A stretch of DNA of 64,000 nucleotides from Parvularcula oceani (GCF_000733125.1 NZ_JPHU01000012.1:50178-114177); one strand, 5' to 3'. Shown: positions 23,936 to 34,670, counted from the first letter of the stretch. Program-made: numbers and translations. Notes: generated by a model not told the origin, from the sequence alone.

Positions 23936-25300
23936 TCAGCGGCCGGCGGGCGGAAAGAAACAGGTAAACGCCGAGCCTTCTCCGCGCGCGCTCTCGATCG
24001 CGATGCCGCCCCTGTGGCGCTGGAGGATGTGCTTGACGATGGCGAGGCCGAGGCCGGTGCCGCCGACGGAGCGGCTCTTCTCGACGTCGATCCTGTAGAA
24101 GCGCTCCGTCAGGCGCGGCAGGTCGGTCCGCTCGATTCCCTCGCCGCGGTCCTGGACGCGCACCCAGGCCACGTCACGGATGTCGACGCCGAGGCGCACG
24201 GCGATCGCTTCGGCGGTGTCGCCCGTGCGGCGGAAGCCCTCTTCGACCGGCGGAATGCCGTGCCCCGTCGTCACCGTGACCTGCGGGCCGGTTCCCCCGT
24301 ATTTGAGGGCGTTGTCGCACAGGTTCTGGATGACCTGGATCACCTGGTCGCGGTCGGCCGTGACCGGCACGGGATCGGCGCAGGCCTCGCAGACGAGCGT
24401 GCCGCCGCGCGCCTGGGCGATCGGCGCGAGCATGTCGCAGACGGACAGAGCGGTCTCGTTCAGGTCGACCCGGTCGGAGGGCGTCTTCGCTTCGTTGAGC
24501 TCGATCGCCGACAGGCTGATCAGATCCTGCACCAGTCGCAGCATGCGCTCGGCCTGGGACTGCATGATGCGCAGGAAACGCTGTCTCGCCTCGGGGTCGT
24601 CCTTGGCGTGGTTCTGCATCGTCTCGATGAAGCCCATCATCGAGGCGAGCGGCGTGCGCAGCTCGTGGCTCGCATTGGCGATGAAGTCGGTGCGCATGCG
24701 CTCGAGCTTCTTCTGCGCCGTGCGGTCGCGGAGCATGACGATGATCCGGCCCCGGTCGGCGAGCTGTCCCGCCGAGACCGGAGCGGCGTAGAAGAGCATG
24801 GTGCGCTCGTCGGGATTGAGCATGCTCAGCTCGGCTTCCTGCACCGTGCGCTCGTGCCGGGCCGTGCGGATCGAATCGAGCGCCGCCGGCGCCCGGATCA
24901 CCGCCGAGATGTGCCGCCCCGAGACCTCCTTGCCGAAGGTCGTCGCGCAGACGGGGTTGGACATCTCGATATGGTCGTTCTCGTCGAGCAGCATGACCGG
25001 CTGGGGCAGCGCGTTCAGCACCGCGCGCAGGCGCTCGAATTTCTGGACCTGCTCTTCGTTGAAGGTGATGCCGGGCGCCACCGGCGCTGCTTCCCGCAAG
25101 GAGAAGTAGCGCAGGAACAGGCCCGACCCGTAGATGATCGCGAGCGCCGCGGCGGCCCCGGCATGCAGATCGCTCAGCATCACCGCGCCGAGCAGCACGA
25201 TCACGCCGGTCGCGCCCGCGAAGACGAAGTCCCCTGCGCGGCTGCGGAAAATCTCGCTTTCGACAGGCCGGCTATCGGCCGCTGTCGGCGCGTCCTTCAT
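23936..25300 (-). CDS. phoR: PhoR-like sensor histidine kinase
   Basis: A 454-aa membrane-bound histidine kinase. Two N-terminal hydrophobic segments (GDFVFAGATGVIVLLGAVML and AGAAAALAIIYGSGLFLRYF) are followed by a PAS domain (about residues 92-200). Then come the phospho-acceptor helix MRTDFIANASHELRTPLASMMGF, the N-box NLCDNALKYGG, the G1 DRGEGIE and the G2 GGTGLGLAIVKHIL. The order and the PAS-HisKA linker match PhoR, the phosphate-starvation kinase. Here phoB and pst genes are not adjacent, so the symbol rests on sequence shape. The start at 25300 has GAGGA upstream. A tRNA gene lies 24 bp past its end on the other strand. Confidence 0.82.
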   Translation of the reverse strand: MKDAPTAADSRPVESEIFRSRAGDFVFAGATGVIVLLGAVMLSDLHAGAAAALAIIYGSGLFLRYFSLREAAPVAPGITFNEEQVQKFERLRAVLNALPQPVMLLDENDHIEMSNPVCATTFGKEVSGRHISAVIRAPAALDSIRTARHERTVQEAELSMLNPDERTMLFYAAPVSAGQLADRGRIIVMLRDRTAQKKLERMRTDFIANASHELRTPLASMMGFIETMQNHAKDDPEARQRFLRIMQSQAERMLRLVQDLISLSAIELNEAKTPSDRVDLNETALSVCDMLAPIAQARGGTLVCEACADPVPVTADRDQVIQVIQNLCDNALKYGGTGPQVTVTTGHGIPPVEEGFRRTGDTAEAIAVRLGVDIRDVAWVRVQDRGEGIERTDLPRLTERFYRIDVEKSRSVGGTGLGLAIVKHILQRHRGGIAIESARGEGSAFTCFFPPAGR

Positions 25301-25433
25301 ACGCTGTCCTCGGTCTTTGACGTTAGTGGATGCCGGAGCGATCCGCTTTGCAACCCCGGCGCTTGCCAGCCTTGCCGCCAGCGCCCTAAGCGGAACGCGA
25401 ATTCCGAGAAAGCCCGACGTGAAGGAACTGCCG

Positions 25434-26858
25434 ATGACCGTGCGGCCGACGACGAAAATCCTGGCGACCATGGGGCCGGCCAGCGACAGCCCCCATCGCA
25501 TCCAAGCCCTGATTTCGGCCGGTGCCACCGCCTTCCGCATGAATTTCAGCCATGGCAGCCATGAGGAGCACGCCGTCCGCTTCGAGGCGGTGCGCAAGGT
25601 CGCCGCCGAGATGGGCCGCCACGTCCCGATCGTCTCGGACCTGCAGGGGCCGAAGCTGCGGGTCGGCCGCCTCGCGGGCGGCGAGATCGCGCTCGGATAT
25701 GGCGAGGAGGTCGAGGCGCGCCTCGGCGCCGAAGCGCCCGAAGGCATCATCCCGATCCCCCACAAGGAGCTGTTCGACGCGCTGCAGGACGGCGACGCGC
25801 TGATGCTGGATGACGGCACGCTGCGCCTGTCCGTCGTCAAGGCCGAGGCCGAGCGCCTCACACTCAAGGTCGAAGTGCCCGGGCGGCTCACCGACAAGAA
25901 GGGCATCAACGTGCCCGGCCGCCGCCTGCCGATCGCGGCGCTGACGGAGAAGGACGAGGCGGATCTCGCCTTCGCGCTCGAGCAGAACACCGATTACGTC
26001 GCCCTCAGCTTCGTGCAGACGGCCGAGGACGTCGAGCGCGCCAAGGCCCTGATCGACGGCCGGGCCAAGGTCATCGCCAAGATCGAGAAGCCCCAGGCGG
26101 TCGAGGAGATCGAGGCGATCGCCGATGCCGCGGACGCGCTCATGGTCGCGCGCGGCGACCTCGGGGTCGAGCTGCCGCTCGAACAGGTTCCTCTCGCCCA
26201 GCGGCGCATCGTCCGGGCCGCGCGGGCGCGCGGCAAGCCGGTCATCGTCGCCACGCAGATGCTCCAGTCCATGGTCGACGCGCCGACGCCGACCCGCGCC
26301 GAAGCCTCCGACACCGCCGCCGCCGTCTTCCTCGGCGCCGACGCGGTGATGCTGTCGGCAGAAAGCGCGGTCGGCCGCCATCCCGAAGCCGCCGTCGCGA
26401 TCATGACACGGATCATCCGCGCCGCCGCCTCGGGCGAGGACTACCAGGCCGAAATGGAACGGATCGCCGAGGAACAGCGGGCCGACAGTCCCGGCGCGGC
26501 CGTCGCCGTCTCCGCCGCCTTCGCGGCGAAGGCCATCGAATGCCGCGCCATCGTCGCGAGCACGAATACCGGCGGCACCGCCTATACGATCGCCCGCCTT
26601 CGCCCGGCCATCCCGATCATCGCGCTGACCCCCGATCCCAAGACGGCCCGCCAGACGGCGCTGGCCTGGGGAACCCTGCCGGTCCTGACGCACGAACAGG
26701 AGAACTTCGAGCAGCTCAGCGGCGCGGCCGTGGCGTCTGCGCGGGAGGCCTTGTCTCTTTCCGACGACGACCGCATCGTCCTTCTGGCCGGGATTCCGAC
26801 CGGCCGGACGGGCGGCACGAATACGCTCAAGGTCATTCGCGTGGGAGACGGATCATGA
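25434..26858 (+). CDS. pyk: Pyruvate kinase
   Basis: A 474-aa pyruvate kinase that transfers phosphate from PEP to ADP at the end of glycolysis. Blocks seen: TKILATMGPASDS, FRMNFSHGSHEEH, SDLQGPKLRVG, the B-domain-like insert, KIEKPQAVEEI, MVARGDLGVELPLEQVPLAQR with the PEP/Mg site, and KPVIVATQMLQSM, followed by TRAEASDTAAAVFLGADAVMLSAESAVG. The C-terminal domain (about 350-474) is present. The ATG at 25434 has AAGGA upstream. The next gene, KDPG aldolase, overlaps its stop by ATGA, which couples pyruvate production by the Entner-Doudoroff pathway to PEP conversion. Confidence 0.97.
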   Translation: MTVRPTTKILATMGPASDSPHRIQALISAGATAFRMNFSHGSHEEHAVRFEAVRKVAAEMGRHVPIVSDLQGPKLRVGRLAGGEIALGYGEEVEARLGAEAPEGIIPIPHKELFDALQDGDALMLDDGTLRLSVVKAEAERLTLKVEVPGRLTDKKGINVPGRRLPIAALTEKDEADLAFALEQNTDYVALSFVQTAEDVERAKALIDGRAKVIAKIEKPQAVEEIEAIADAADALMVARGDLGVELPLEQVPLAQRRIVRAARARGKPVIVATQMLQSMVDAPTPTRAEASDTAAAVFLGADAVMLSAESAVGRHPEAAVAIMTRIIRAAASGEDYQAEMERIAEEQRADSPGAAVAVSAAFAAKAIECRAIVASTNTGGTAYTIARLRPAIPIIALTPDPKTARQTALAWGTLPVLTHEQENFEQLSGAAVASAREALSLSDDDRIVLLAGIPTGRTGGTNTLKVIRVGDGS

Positions 26859-27502
26859 GCCAGGCCGAACGCATCGACGCGCTGCTCGGCGGCGTCACCG
26901 TCATGCCGGTCGTGGTGCTGGAGCGGGCCCGCGACGCCCTTCCCCTCGCCGACGCCCTGATGGAAGGCGGCGTCCGCGCGATGGAGGTGACGCTGCGCAC
27001 GGAGGCGGCGCTGCGGGCGGTGGAGCTGATCGCGCGCGAGCGGCCGGACGTGGTGATCGGCACCGGCACGGTGCTGAGCGCGGAGGATCTGCGCCGCTCC
27101 GAAGAGGCCGGCGCCGTCTTCGCCGTCAGCCCCGGCCTCACGCCCTCGCTGGCGAAGGGCGCGGCCGAGCGCTTCTCCACCTGCCCCCTCCTGCCCGGCA
27201 CCGCGACGGCATCCGATGTGATGGCCGCCCTCGAGGCAGGCTTCGAGCGGCTGAAATTCTTTCCCGCGGAGAGCGCGGGCGGCGCGGCCGCCGTCAAGGC
27301 GCTGCACGGTCCGCTCGCCAAAGCCCGGTTCTGTCCGACCGGCGGCATCAAGCCCGAGACGGCGGCGGACTATCTGTCGCTGCCCAATGTCTTCTGCGTC
27401 GGCGGGTCGTGGCTGACGCCGCAAAAGGCGATCGATGCAGGCAACTGGGCGCAGGTGACGCGCCTTGCCAGCGAGAGCGTCCGCCTCGGCGAGGCGTCCT
27501 GA
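26855..27502 (+). CDS. eda: KDPG/KHG aldolase
   Basis: A 215-aa class I aldolase that splits 2-keto-3-deoxy-6-phosphogluconate into pyruvate and glyceraldehyde 3-phosphate in the Entner-Doudoroff pathway. Visible motifs are VMPVVVLERARDA, the Glu of VRAMEVTLRTEAALRAVE, GTGTVLS, FAVSPGLTP, LPGTATASDVMAALEAGFERLKFFPAE with the Schiff-base Lys (LKFFPAE), and CPTGGIKPETAADYLSLPNV. It overlaps pyk by four bases. Catalytic Lys is about residue 134. No edd or zwf is nearby. Confidence 0.96.
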   Translation: MSQAERIDALLGGVTVMPVVVLERARDALPLADALMEGGVRAMEVTLRTEAALRAVELIARERPDVVIGTGTVLSAEDLRRSEEAGAVFAVSPGLTPSLAKGAAERFSTCPLLPGTATASDVMAALEAGFERLKFFPAESAGGAAAVKALHGPLAKARFCPTGGIKPETAADYLSLPNVFCVGGSWLTPQKAIDAGNWAQVTRLASESVRLGEAS

Positions 27503-27515
27503 ACGAAGGCCGGCC

Positions 27516-27533
27516 GGCGCCCTCGGGGGCGCC
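27516..27533. terminator. Hairpin after eda
   Basis: GGCGCCC and GGGCGCC form a 7-bp stem with a four-base loop, 14 bp past the eda stop. There is no T tract. Confidence 0.4.
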
Positions 27534-27623
27534 ATCCGGGCCTTGGGCCCTCCGCGCCGGGGCGGGAGCGGATCGGGGCAAAGGCCTTTGTGATGGCGGC
27601 GGAGTGAGGCATGCTCATGCGCC

Positions 27624-28595
27624 ATGGATAGGTTCCAGCAGATCAGCGCCCGCCTTGCCCGCGCAGACGGCTATTTCCGGGACGGCGACGACCAAGCGGC
27701 CAGCGCCTTCTACAGCGCGGCGCTCCGCCTCGCCTCGCAGGCGGGCCCCCTGCCGCCGCCGCTGATGCAGGCCTGCCAGGCGGCGCAGCAGCGGCTCGGC
27801 GAACTGGCGGCGCGCTATGAGCGCTTCCTCGCCGAACGGCTCGAGCAGGCCGAGGCGCGGCCCGAGCCGGGAACCCGCTTCGCCGATGCGGTCGACATGC
27901 TGTTCGGCAGGAAGCAGCCCGTCGCGCAGGAGCCCAAGATCCTCTTCTATCCCGGCATGCCCGCCCGCGAGGTCTATCCCCGCGAGGGCTTCGACTGGGT
28001 GCCCGCGCTGGAGGCGGAGACGGCCGCGATCCGCGAGGAGGCGCTCACCCTGTCCGGAAGCGGGCGCGCCTTCGCACCCTATGTGACCGCCTCGGAAGAC
28101 AGGCCGCAGGACGCGCACCGCCTGGTGGACGACGACAGCTGGACCGCCTTCTATCTGTGGCGCGACGGGCGCCCCGTGCCGGAGGCGGCGGAGCGCTGCC
28201 CGCGCACGGTGGAGGCCATGGAACGCGTGCCGCTGTGCCGCGTCAAGGGCAAATCGCCCAATGTCCTCTTCTCGCGGCTCGCGCCCGGCGTGCATATCCC
28301 GCCGCATACGGGCCTCGTGAACACGCGGCTGATCTGCCATCTGCCGCTCGTCGTGCCGCCCGGTTGCGGCTTCCGGGTCGGCAATCGCAGCCTGGCGTGG
28401 CGCGAGGGCGAGACGCTGATCTTCGACGACACGATCGACCACGAGGCGTGGAACAGGGGCCGCGAAGAGCGCATCATCCTCCTCTTCGAGGTCTGGCAGC
28501 CCGCCCTGGAGGCGGCGGAGCGGGACCAGGTCGCCGCCCTCCTTTCGGCGGTCGACGCCTATGCCCGCCGCGGCAGGCCGCCTTCAGCGCCCTAG
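27624..28595 (+). CDS. Aspartyl/asparaginyl beta-hydroxylase-like dioxygenase
   Basis: A 323-aa protein of the AspH family (2-oxoglutarate/Fe(II) dioxygenase-like cupin). The first 90 residues look like two TPR-type helical pairs. The catalytic part has the iron/2-oxoglutarate motif around [27 protein letters not shown] and [19 protein letters not shown], which supply the two His ligands; bacterial AspH-like enzymes lack the usual Asp ligand. The R of NTRL and the R after the HEAWN box are typical. The substrate is unknown. It is close to the preceding eda gene but separated by 121 bp with a hairpin, so it is probably independent. Its 3' end overlaps trpS by 12 bp. Confidence 0.87.
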   Translation: MDRFQQISARLARADGYFRDGDDQAASAFYSAALRLASQAGPLPPPLMQACQAAQQRLGELAARYERFLAERLEQAEARPEPGTRFADAVDMLFGRKQPVAQEPKILFYPGMPAREVYPREGFDWVPALEAETAAIREEALTLSGSGRAFAPYVTASEDRPQDAHRLVDDDSWTAFYLWRDGRPVPEAAERCPRTVEAMERVPLCRVKGKSPNVLFSRLAPGVHIPPHTGLVNTRLICHLPLVVPPGCGFRVGNRSLAWREGETLIFDDTIDHEAWNRGREERIILLFEVWQPALEAAERDQVAALLSAVDAYARRGRPPSAP

Positions 28596-29606
28596 GAAGC
28601 CGACGATCTTCTTGGTGTCGGCCAGAACGCCTTCGGCGATCGCGCCGGCGCGCCGCGCCCCGTCCTTCAGGACCCTGTCGATATGGGCGGGATCGTCCAT
28701 CAGCCTGCGCATCTCGGCGGAGATCGGCGCGAGCTTCTCGACGGCCAGCTCGGCAAGGGCGGGCTTGAAGGCGCCGAAGCCCTGGCCGCCGAATTCGAAG
28801 AGGACGTCGTCCATGCTCTTCTGCGACAGCGCGGCATAGATGCCGACGAGATTCGCCGCCTCGGGCCGGCCTTCGAGCCCGGCCTCCTCGGAGGGCAGCA
28901 CCTCGGGATCGGACTTCGCCTTCTTGATCTTCTTCGCGATGGCGTCGGCATCGTCCGTGAGCGTGATGCGCGAATTGTCCGACGGGTCGGACTTCGACAT
29001 CTTCGCCGTCCCGTCCCGAAGCGACATGACCCGTGCGCCGGCCCCTCTGATGAGCGGCTCCGGCAGGGGGAAGAAATCCTCGGCGCCGAAATCGAGATTG
29101 AACTTGCCGGCGATGTCGCGGGCCAGTTCGAGGTGCTGCTTCTGGTCCTCGCCCACCGGCACATGCGTCGCCTTGTAGGCGAGGATGTCGGCGGCCATCA
29201 GCGTGGGATAGGTGAACAGGCCGACCGAGGCCCGCTCCTTGTCCTTGCCTGCCTTGTCCTTGAACTGGGTCATGCGGTTCAGCCAGCCCATGCGCGCCAC
29301 GCATTGGAAGATCCAGGCGAGCTCGGCATGCTGGGGCACGGCGGACTGGTGGAAGATGATCGCCCGCTCGGGGTCGATGCCGGCGGCGAGATAGGCGGCG
29401 GCGATCTCGCCCGTCTGCGCCTTGAGGGCCTTGGGGTCCTGCCACACCGTGATGGCGTGGAGGTCCACGATGCAGAACATCGACGCCATCTCGTGCTGCA
29501 GGGTCACGAATTTGCGGATCGCGCCGAGATAGTTTCCGAGATGCAGGTTCCCTGTCGGCTGCACGCCGGAAAAGACGCGGGGGGTGTGAGAGGCTTGCTC
29601 GGTCAT
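28584..29606 (-). CDS. trpS: Tryptophan--tRNA ligase
   Basis: A 340-aa class I aminoacyl-tRNA synthetase. The HIGH-equivalent motif is [17 protein letters not shown], the Trp pocket region includes [10 protein letters not shown], the KMSKS signature is present as [14 protein letters not shown], and an anticodon-binding C-terminal helical part follows. It charges tRNA-Trp. The ATG at 29606 begins [19 protein letters not shown], which fits the family start. Downstream it converges with and overlaps the AspH gene by 12 bp. Confidence 0.97.
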   Translation of the reverse strand: MTEQASHTPRVFSGVQPTGNLHLGNYLGAIRKFVTLQHEMASMFCIVDLHAITVWQDPKALKAQTGEIAAAYLAAGIDPERAIIFHQSAVPQHAELAWIFQCVARMGWLNRMTQFKDKAGKDKERASVGLFTYPTLMAADILAYKATHVPVGEDQKQHLELARDIAGKFNLDFGAEDFFPLPEPLIRGAGARVMSLRDGTAKMSKSDPSDNSRITLTDDADAIAKKIKKAKSDPEVLPSEEAGLEGRPEAANLVGIYAALSQKSMDDVLFEFGGQGFGAFKPALAELAVEKLAPISAEMRRLMDDPAHIDRVLKDGARRAGAIAEGVLADTKKIVGFLGR

Positions 29607-29672
29607 GCCGCGCGGATAGCGCCTTCTTCGCCCGGGAGCGAGCCCTTTGCGGCGAGGGAGGAGCGTTCCCGC

Positions 29673-32234
29673 TCAGGCTTCCTCATGGGGAACATGGCCG
29701 TCGAGCTCGAAGACGAGGCCGGAGGGTTCGAAGGACAGGCGGCAGGTTCCGGACATGGCGCTCGTCAGCGCCTCCTCGATCATGCGGGAGCCGAAGCCCT
29801 TGCGCTTGGGCTGCGTGACGACCGGCCCCCCCGTCTCGGCCCACCGAAGCCGCATGACGCCCTCTTCCCCGAGCGCCCAGACGAGGCTGATCCTTCCTGT
29901 CCCGTTCGACAGCGCGCCGTATTTGATCGCGTTCGTGGTCAATTCGTGCAGCGTCATCGCCATCGCCACCGCCGCGCGCGGCGGCAATGCGACGGACGGA
30001 CCGCCGATCTCGACCCGGTCTCCCGGCACGCCGCAGGAGGAAAGGACGTCCCGCGCGAGGCTTTCCAGAGCGGCGGTCTCCCAGGAGCCCCGCGTGAGGA
30101 GATCATGCGCCGCCGCCAGCGAAGTCAGCCGGCCCTGGAAGGTTTCCAGCTGCGCCCCGCAGGCCGGATCGGTGAAGCTCTGGCGCGCCATGCTCTGGAC
30201 GATGGCCAGATTGTTCTTCACCCGGTGATTGAGTTCATGGGTGAGAAGCTCGCGCTGCTCCTCGCCCTTCTTCATCTCGTCGATATCGGTGAACGTGCCC
30301 ATCCAGCGGCTGATCTGTCCGTCGCGCCCTTCCACCGGCAGGGCCCTTGCGAGAATCCAGCGATATTCGCCGCTATGGTGCAGGAGCCGGCCTTCGGCCT
30401 GGAACCAGCGTCCGCTCTTCACCGCCTGCTGCCAGCTCTCCAGGAAGGCCGCGCGGTCTTCGGGATGCAGGCAGAGCGACCAGCGTTCCTCTTCATTGTC
30501 TTCGGGCGCCTCGCCGGTGAACTCGAACCAGCGGGCGTTGAAGAAGTCGAACCGCCCGTCGGGCCGGGCCGACCAGGCGATCTGCGGCATCGCCTCGGTG
30601 ATCGCGCGGAAGCGGGCTTCGCTGTTGCGCAGGCGCGCCTCGGTTTCGCGCTGCTCGGTCACGTCGGTATTGGTGCCGAACCAGCTGACGACCTCTCCGT
30701 CTTCGTCGCGGATGGGCAGGGCGCGGGAGAGGAACCAGCGATATTCGCCGTCCGTGCCGCGCAGGGGGAACAGGTCCTCCCAGGCCTCTCCGTGCTCGAA
30801 GGCGTGCGAGATGGTCCGGGTCACCCGGTCGACGTGATCGGGATGGTGGACACTGACCCAGCCCCAGCCCGCCATCTCGTCCATCGTGGTGCCGGTATAG
30901 TCGAACCAGCGCTTGTTGTACCAGACGATCGCGCCCGTGCCGTCGGTGATCCAGGCCAGCTGGCTCATATTGTCGGCAAGCGTCCGGAAGCGCGCCTCGC
31001 TCTGCGCCAGCTTCTGCTCCACCGCGCGCCGCTCAGTCACGTCCAGCTCGGCGACAACCCCGCCGACGATCTCGCCGTCCGGGCCGCGCACGGGCGCGGC
31101 ATTGTTCAGGAAGACGCGGCGCCCGCCATCGTCGAAGCGCTGGCATTCGACCAGTTCGTCGCGAATCTCCTCGCCGTGCAGCAGCGCGCGGGTCATCGCC
31201 CAATCCTCGGGGGCGAGACGCTCTCCGGTCTCGGGCCGCCAGCCGACCCAGGCCTCGTAGCCCTCCCAGTCCTCCGTCTGCGGCGGGACGCCCCAGATCT
31301 CGCGATTGGCCGGGTTGTCCCGCACGATCCTGCCGCGGGCATCGGCGACGATCACGCCCACGGGCAGCGCGTCGAGAATGGCGTCGAGCGTCGCGCGCTC
31401 CTTGCGCAGCGCCGCTTCGGTGCGATTGCGGTCGGTGATGTCGAAACCCGATGCGATGAGGCCGATCAGCACGCCCTCGCTGTCGATCTTGGGAGCGAGC
31501 TGGAAGTCGACGGTGATGCGCTCGTCGCCGGCCGTGCGCACTTCGACATCGTAGCGCATCGTCGCGCCGCGCCGAACGATGTCGACGGCCCGCCGAAGCT
31601 CGTCTTGCACTTCCCCGTCATGCGCCCACCAATAGGTGTCCCAGAAATCGAGGCCGATCACCTCGTCCCGCGTGACGCCGCCGATCTCCAAGGCGGGCGT
31701 GTTGACCTCCAGGAGGACGCCCTCGGGCGAAAGGCGTGCAACGAAGGCATGCACGCCGTCGAGCACGCGCCGCAGCCGGTTCTCCCCATCCTCCGCCGCG
31801 CGCCGCGCGATCACCTCGTCGGTGATCTCGAAGGTGAAGCTGGTGACGCCGCCGACAGAGCCGTCCGGCCGGCGCCAGGGCTCTATCGTCTGGCGAAAAT
31901 AGCGCTTGCCCTCCCGGTCCCGCTTTCCCCTGTCCATCCGGACCGCGAGCTCGAGGTTCTCGACCCGCCGACCGGTCCGGAAGGCCTTGTCGAAGGCGGA
32001 GAGAACCGTCTCGTCGAGAATGCCGGGCAGGACTTCGCCCAAGGCGTGGCCGATGAGAGGCTTCCCGCCCGCCGCCGCCCGCGCCAGCGCGTTGGCGTAG
32101 AGATAGACGTGGCGCGGCCCCTCATGGACGGCGACCAGAGCCGGAGCGGCATCGAAAAGATGCTCGGCGTCGACCGGAAGTCCGGACGCGCGCGATGCCG
32201 AGGCTTTCGGATGGGATCCGTCATGTGGAAGCAA
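29673..32234 (-). CDS. Multi-PAS HWE-family sensor histidine kinase
   Basis: An 853-aa soluble kinase with five PAS/PAC units in a row (about residues 25-150, 155-275, 280-405, 410-530 and 535-655), each ending with the PAC-type ...DVTE/DITD... connector. Then comes an HWE/HisKA_2-type output domain (about 660-850) with the phospho-acceptor box HELNHRVKNNLAIVQSMARQS and the N-box LHELTTNAIKYGALSNG. The end is MSGTCRLSFEPSGLVFELDGHVP. No membrane helix is visible, so it should sense internal signals such as light, redox or ligands. It is an orphan, with no response regulator adjacent. HWE kinases are strongly enriched in alphaproteobacteria and often feed the PhyR/EcfG general stress pathway; a link here is inference. 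Confidence 0.9.
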   Translation of the reverse strand: MLPHDGSHPKASASRASGLPVDAEHLFDAAPALVAVHEGPRHVYLYANALARAAAGGKPLIGHALGEVLPGILDETVLSAFDKAFRTGRRVENLELAVRMDRGKRDREGKRYFRQTIEPWRRPDGSVGGVTSFTFEITDEVIARRAAEDGENRLRRVLDGVHAFVARLSPEGVLLEVNTPALEIGGVTRDEVIGLDFWDTYWWAHDGEVQDELRRAVDIVRRGATMRYDVEVRTAGDERITVDFQLAPKIDSEGVLIGLIASGFDITDRNRTEAALRKERATLDAILDALPVGVIVADARGRIVRDNPANREIWGVPPQTEDWEGYEAWVGWRPETGERLAPEDWAMTRALLHGEEIRDELVECQRFDDGGRRVFLNNAAPVRGPDGEIVGGVVAELDVTERRAVEQKLAQSEARFRTLADNMSQLAWITDGTGAIVWYNKRWFDYTGTTMDEMAGWGWVSVHHPDHVDRVTRTISHAFEHGEAWEDLFPLRGTDGEYRWFLSRALPIRDEDGEVVSWFGTNTDVTEQRETEARLRNSEARFRAITEAMPQIAWSARPDGRFDFFNARWFEFTGEAPEDNEEERWSLCLHPEDRAAFLESWQQAVKSGRWFQAEGRLLHHSGEYRWILARALPVEGRDGQISRWMGTFTDIDEMKKGEEQRELLTHELNHRVKNNLAIVQSMARQSFTDPACGAQLETFQGRLTSLAAAHDLLTRGSWETAALESLARDVLSSCGVPGDRVEIGGPSVALPPRAAVAMAMTLHELTTNAIKYGALSNGTGRISLVWALGEEGVMRLRWAETGGPVVTQPKRKGFGSRMIEEALTSAMSGTCRLSFEPSGLVFELDGHVPHEEA

Positions 32235-32320
32235 GAAGAAAACCCGGTGAGGAACTGCCGCGCCTCTCCTAGCACAAGCTCCCGAAGGGCGATACGCAAA
32301 CCATTGTCCGGCCCGGCGCT

Positions 32321-33169
32321 TTAGCGGTCGAAGCCGGGATTCTCGCGCGCGAGCTTCCGCATCAGCCCCGGCCAGGCCAGATTGTCGCCGAAGCCCTTCG
32401 CGAAGCCCGGCGCGCCCTGCTGGCCGACCTTGTTCGCCATGTCCTCGCTGTCTTCGAGCAGGGCGCCTTCGCCTGCGGCCTGAGCCAGCACCTGCGTCTT
32501 GCAGGCCTGTTCGAGGAAATACATGCGAAGAAAGGCGAGCGCGCAGTTCTCGCCGAGCGTCAGAGTGCCGTGATTGCGCAGCATCATGAAGCTGTGGTCG
32601 CCGAGATCACGGACGAGCCGCTCCCGCTCGTCGAGCTCCAGCGCGATCCCCTCATAGTCGTGATAGGCGAGATCGTCGTGCACGATCATCGAGAACTGCG
32701 TGTAGCGGCGCAGGCCCGCCTTCTGCGCGCTGACCGCCACGCCGTAGGGGCTGTGAAGGTGCAGGACGCAGCCTGCATCGTGGCGGTGCATATGGACGGC
32801 GGAGTGGATGGTGAAGCCGGCGGGATTGGTGAAATAGGGGCTGTCGTCCACCTTGTTGCCGTCGATGTCGATCTTGACGAGCGCAGAGGCCGTCATCTCG
32901 TCGAAGAGGACGCCGTAAGGATTGATGAGGAAGCGCGGCTTGCCGTCCTCATCGGGCAGGCGGGCGGAGATATGCGTGAAGACGAGATCGTCCCAGCCAT
33001 AGAGCGCGGCCAGCCTGTAGGTGGCGGCGAGGTCGCAGCGGATCTGCCATTCGAGGTCGGATACGCCGTCCTTCACGCTCGGCAGGCTTGCGGGATCGGG
33101 CAGCTCGAAGCCCGGCCCCACGCCGGCGACCGTGGCGCGGGCCGTATCGATCGGGCTCTGTTCGGTCAT
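32321..33169 (-). CDS. Class II aldolase/adducin family protein
   Basis: A 282-aa protein of the class II aldolase family. The zinc-binding HLHSPYG and NHGTLTLGE motifs are present, together with the classic start [30 protein letters not shown]. Family members act on sugar phosphates such as fuculose or ribulose phosphate, or as non-sugar decarboxylases; this version, lacking operon partners, has no assignable substrate. I chose the ATG at 33169 because AGGAGG lies seven bases upstream; the longer frame has no site. Confidence 0.88.
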   Translation of the reverse strand: MTEQSPIDTARATVAGVGPGFELPDPASLPSVKDGVSDLEWQIRCDLAATYRLAALYGWDDLVFTHISARLPDEDGKPRFLINPYGVLFDEMTASALVKIDIDGNKVDDSPYFTNPAGFTIHSAVHMHRHDAGCVLHLHSPYGVAVSAQKAGLRRYTQFSMIVHDDLAYHDYEGIALELDERERLVRDLGDHSFMMLRNHGTLTLGENCALAFLRMYFLEQACKTQVLAQAAGEGALLEDSEDMANKVGQQGAPGFAKGFGDNLAWPGLMRKLARENPGFDR

Positions 33170-33296
33170 GGCGCATCCTCCTGTCGCGTTTTGGCGGAAG
33201 CGTAAGGCGGCCTCGCCGCAGCGCCAAGCGAAGAGAGCGGCGCCCCCTTGGCGGCGCGGCCGGTTCGGCCTACCTCGCGCCCGGAAGGAACACCGC

Positions 33297-34670
33297 ATGA
33301 CACAGCTCGACGCCAGCACCAGGGGCGATCTGCCCCCGATCGAGGATATTTCCGAGCTGTCCGCCTATCTCGCTTCGGGCTGCAAGCCCAAGGACCAGTG
33401 GCGCCTCGGCACCGAGCACGAGAAATTCGGTTTCCTGCGCGACACGCTCGAGCCTCTGCCCTTTTCCGGCGAACGCTCGATCCAGAGCGTCCTCTCCGGC
33501 CTCGCCGACCGCTTCGGCTGGCAGCGGATGGAAGAGGACGGCCAGCTCGTCGCCCTCAAGAAGGAGGGCGCCTCGATCAGCCTCGAGCCGGGCGGGCAGT
33601 TCGAGCTCTCGGGTGCCCCGCTCGAAACCGTGCACCAGACCTGCAACGAGGTGCACCGGCACCTCGACGAGGTGAAGGCCGTTTCCGATCCTCTCAATGT
33701 CGGCTTCATCGGCCTCGGCGCCGCGCCGGCCTGGACGCGTGCGGAGATGCCGCGCGTGCCCAAGGGGCGCTACGCGATCATGCGCGAATACATGCCCAAG
33801 GTCGGCTCGCTCGGCCTCGACATGATGCACCGGACCGCGACCGTGCAGGTCAATCTCGACTTCTCGAGCGAGGCGGACATGGTGGCGAAGTTCCGCACCT
33901 CGCTCGCCCTCCAGCCGCTGGCGACCGCCCTCTTCGCCAATTCGCCGCTGACCGAAGGAAAGCCCAACGGCTTCCGCTCCTGGCGCTCGCATATCTGGAC
34001 GGATACGGACCCCGACCGGACCGGCATGCTCGACTTCGTCTTCGAGGACGGCTTCGGGTTCGAGCGCTACACGGAATACATGCTCGACGTGCCGATGTAT
34101 TTCGTCTGGCGCGACGGCGATTACCTCGATGCCACGGGGCAGAGCTTCCGCGACTTCCTGCGCGGAGAGCTGCCTGCCGCGCCGGGGGTCAGGCCGACTA
34201 TCGTCGACTGGCAGGACCACCTCTCGACCGCCTTCCCGGAAGTCCGCCTGAAGACCTTCCTCGAAATGCGCGGCGCGGATTCGGGCTCCTGGGGGCGGAT
34301 CTGCGCCCTGCCCGCCTTCTGGGCCGGCATTCTCTATGACGAGGAGAGCCTCGGGGCGGCTTTCGAGCGGGTCTCGGCTTGGACCACCGAGCAGCGCCGC
34401 CAGCTGCGCCTCGATGCGGCGCGCGACGGCCTGGATGCGAAGATCGGCGACGAGACCTTGGGCGATGTCGCCCGCGACATCCTTCCCCTCGCCCGCGCCG
34501 GCCTGAAGCGCCGCGCCAGGCTCGACAGCGGCGGGAGCGACGAGACGGGCTTCCTCGCTCCGCTCGAGGAGATCGCTCGCACGGGCCGCAGCTTCGCCTG
34601 CAACCTGCTCGCCGATTACGAGGCGGCAGGCGGCGAGACGGCCATCCTGTTCGAGAAATACGCGTTCTGA
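33297..34670 (+). CDS. gshA: Glutamate--cysteine ligase
   Basis: A 457-aa enzyme that joins glutamate and cysteine in the first step of glutathione synthesis, in the plant/alphaproteobacterial type. Visible blocks include [98 protein letters not shown] and [21 protein letters not shown]. The start at 33297 follows GGAAGGAAC. It stands alone, divergent from the class II aldolase by about 127 bp, with gshB not in the window. Confidence 0.96.
   Translation: MTQLDASTRGDLPPIEDISELSAYLASGCKPKDQWRLGTEHEKFGFLRDTLEPLPFSGERSIQSVLSGLADRFGWQRMEEDGQLVALKKEGASISLEPGGQFELSGAPLETVHQTCNEVHRHLDEVKAVSDPLNVGFIGLGAAPAWTRAEMPRVPKGRYAIMREYMPKVGSLGLDMMHRTATVQVNLDFSSEADMVAKFRTSLALQPLATALFANSPLTEGKPNGFRSWRSHIWTDTDPDRTGMLDFVFEDGFGFERYTEYMLDVPMYFVWRDGDYLDATGQSFRDFLRGELPAAPGVRPTIVDWQDHLSTAFPEVRLKTFLEMRGADSGSWGRICALPAFWAGILYDEESLGAAFERVSAWTTEQRRQLRLDAARDGLDAKIGDETLGDVARDILPLARAGLKRRARLDSGGSDETGFLAPLEEIARTGRSFACNLLADYEAAGGETAILFEKYAF

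Noticed and set aside
28683..32324. Very long plus-strand frame (about 1213 codons)
   Set aside because: It lies opposite trpS and the multi-PAS kinase, which have complete family motifs. It is a GC-rich antisense shadow.
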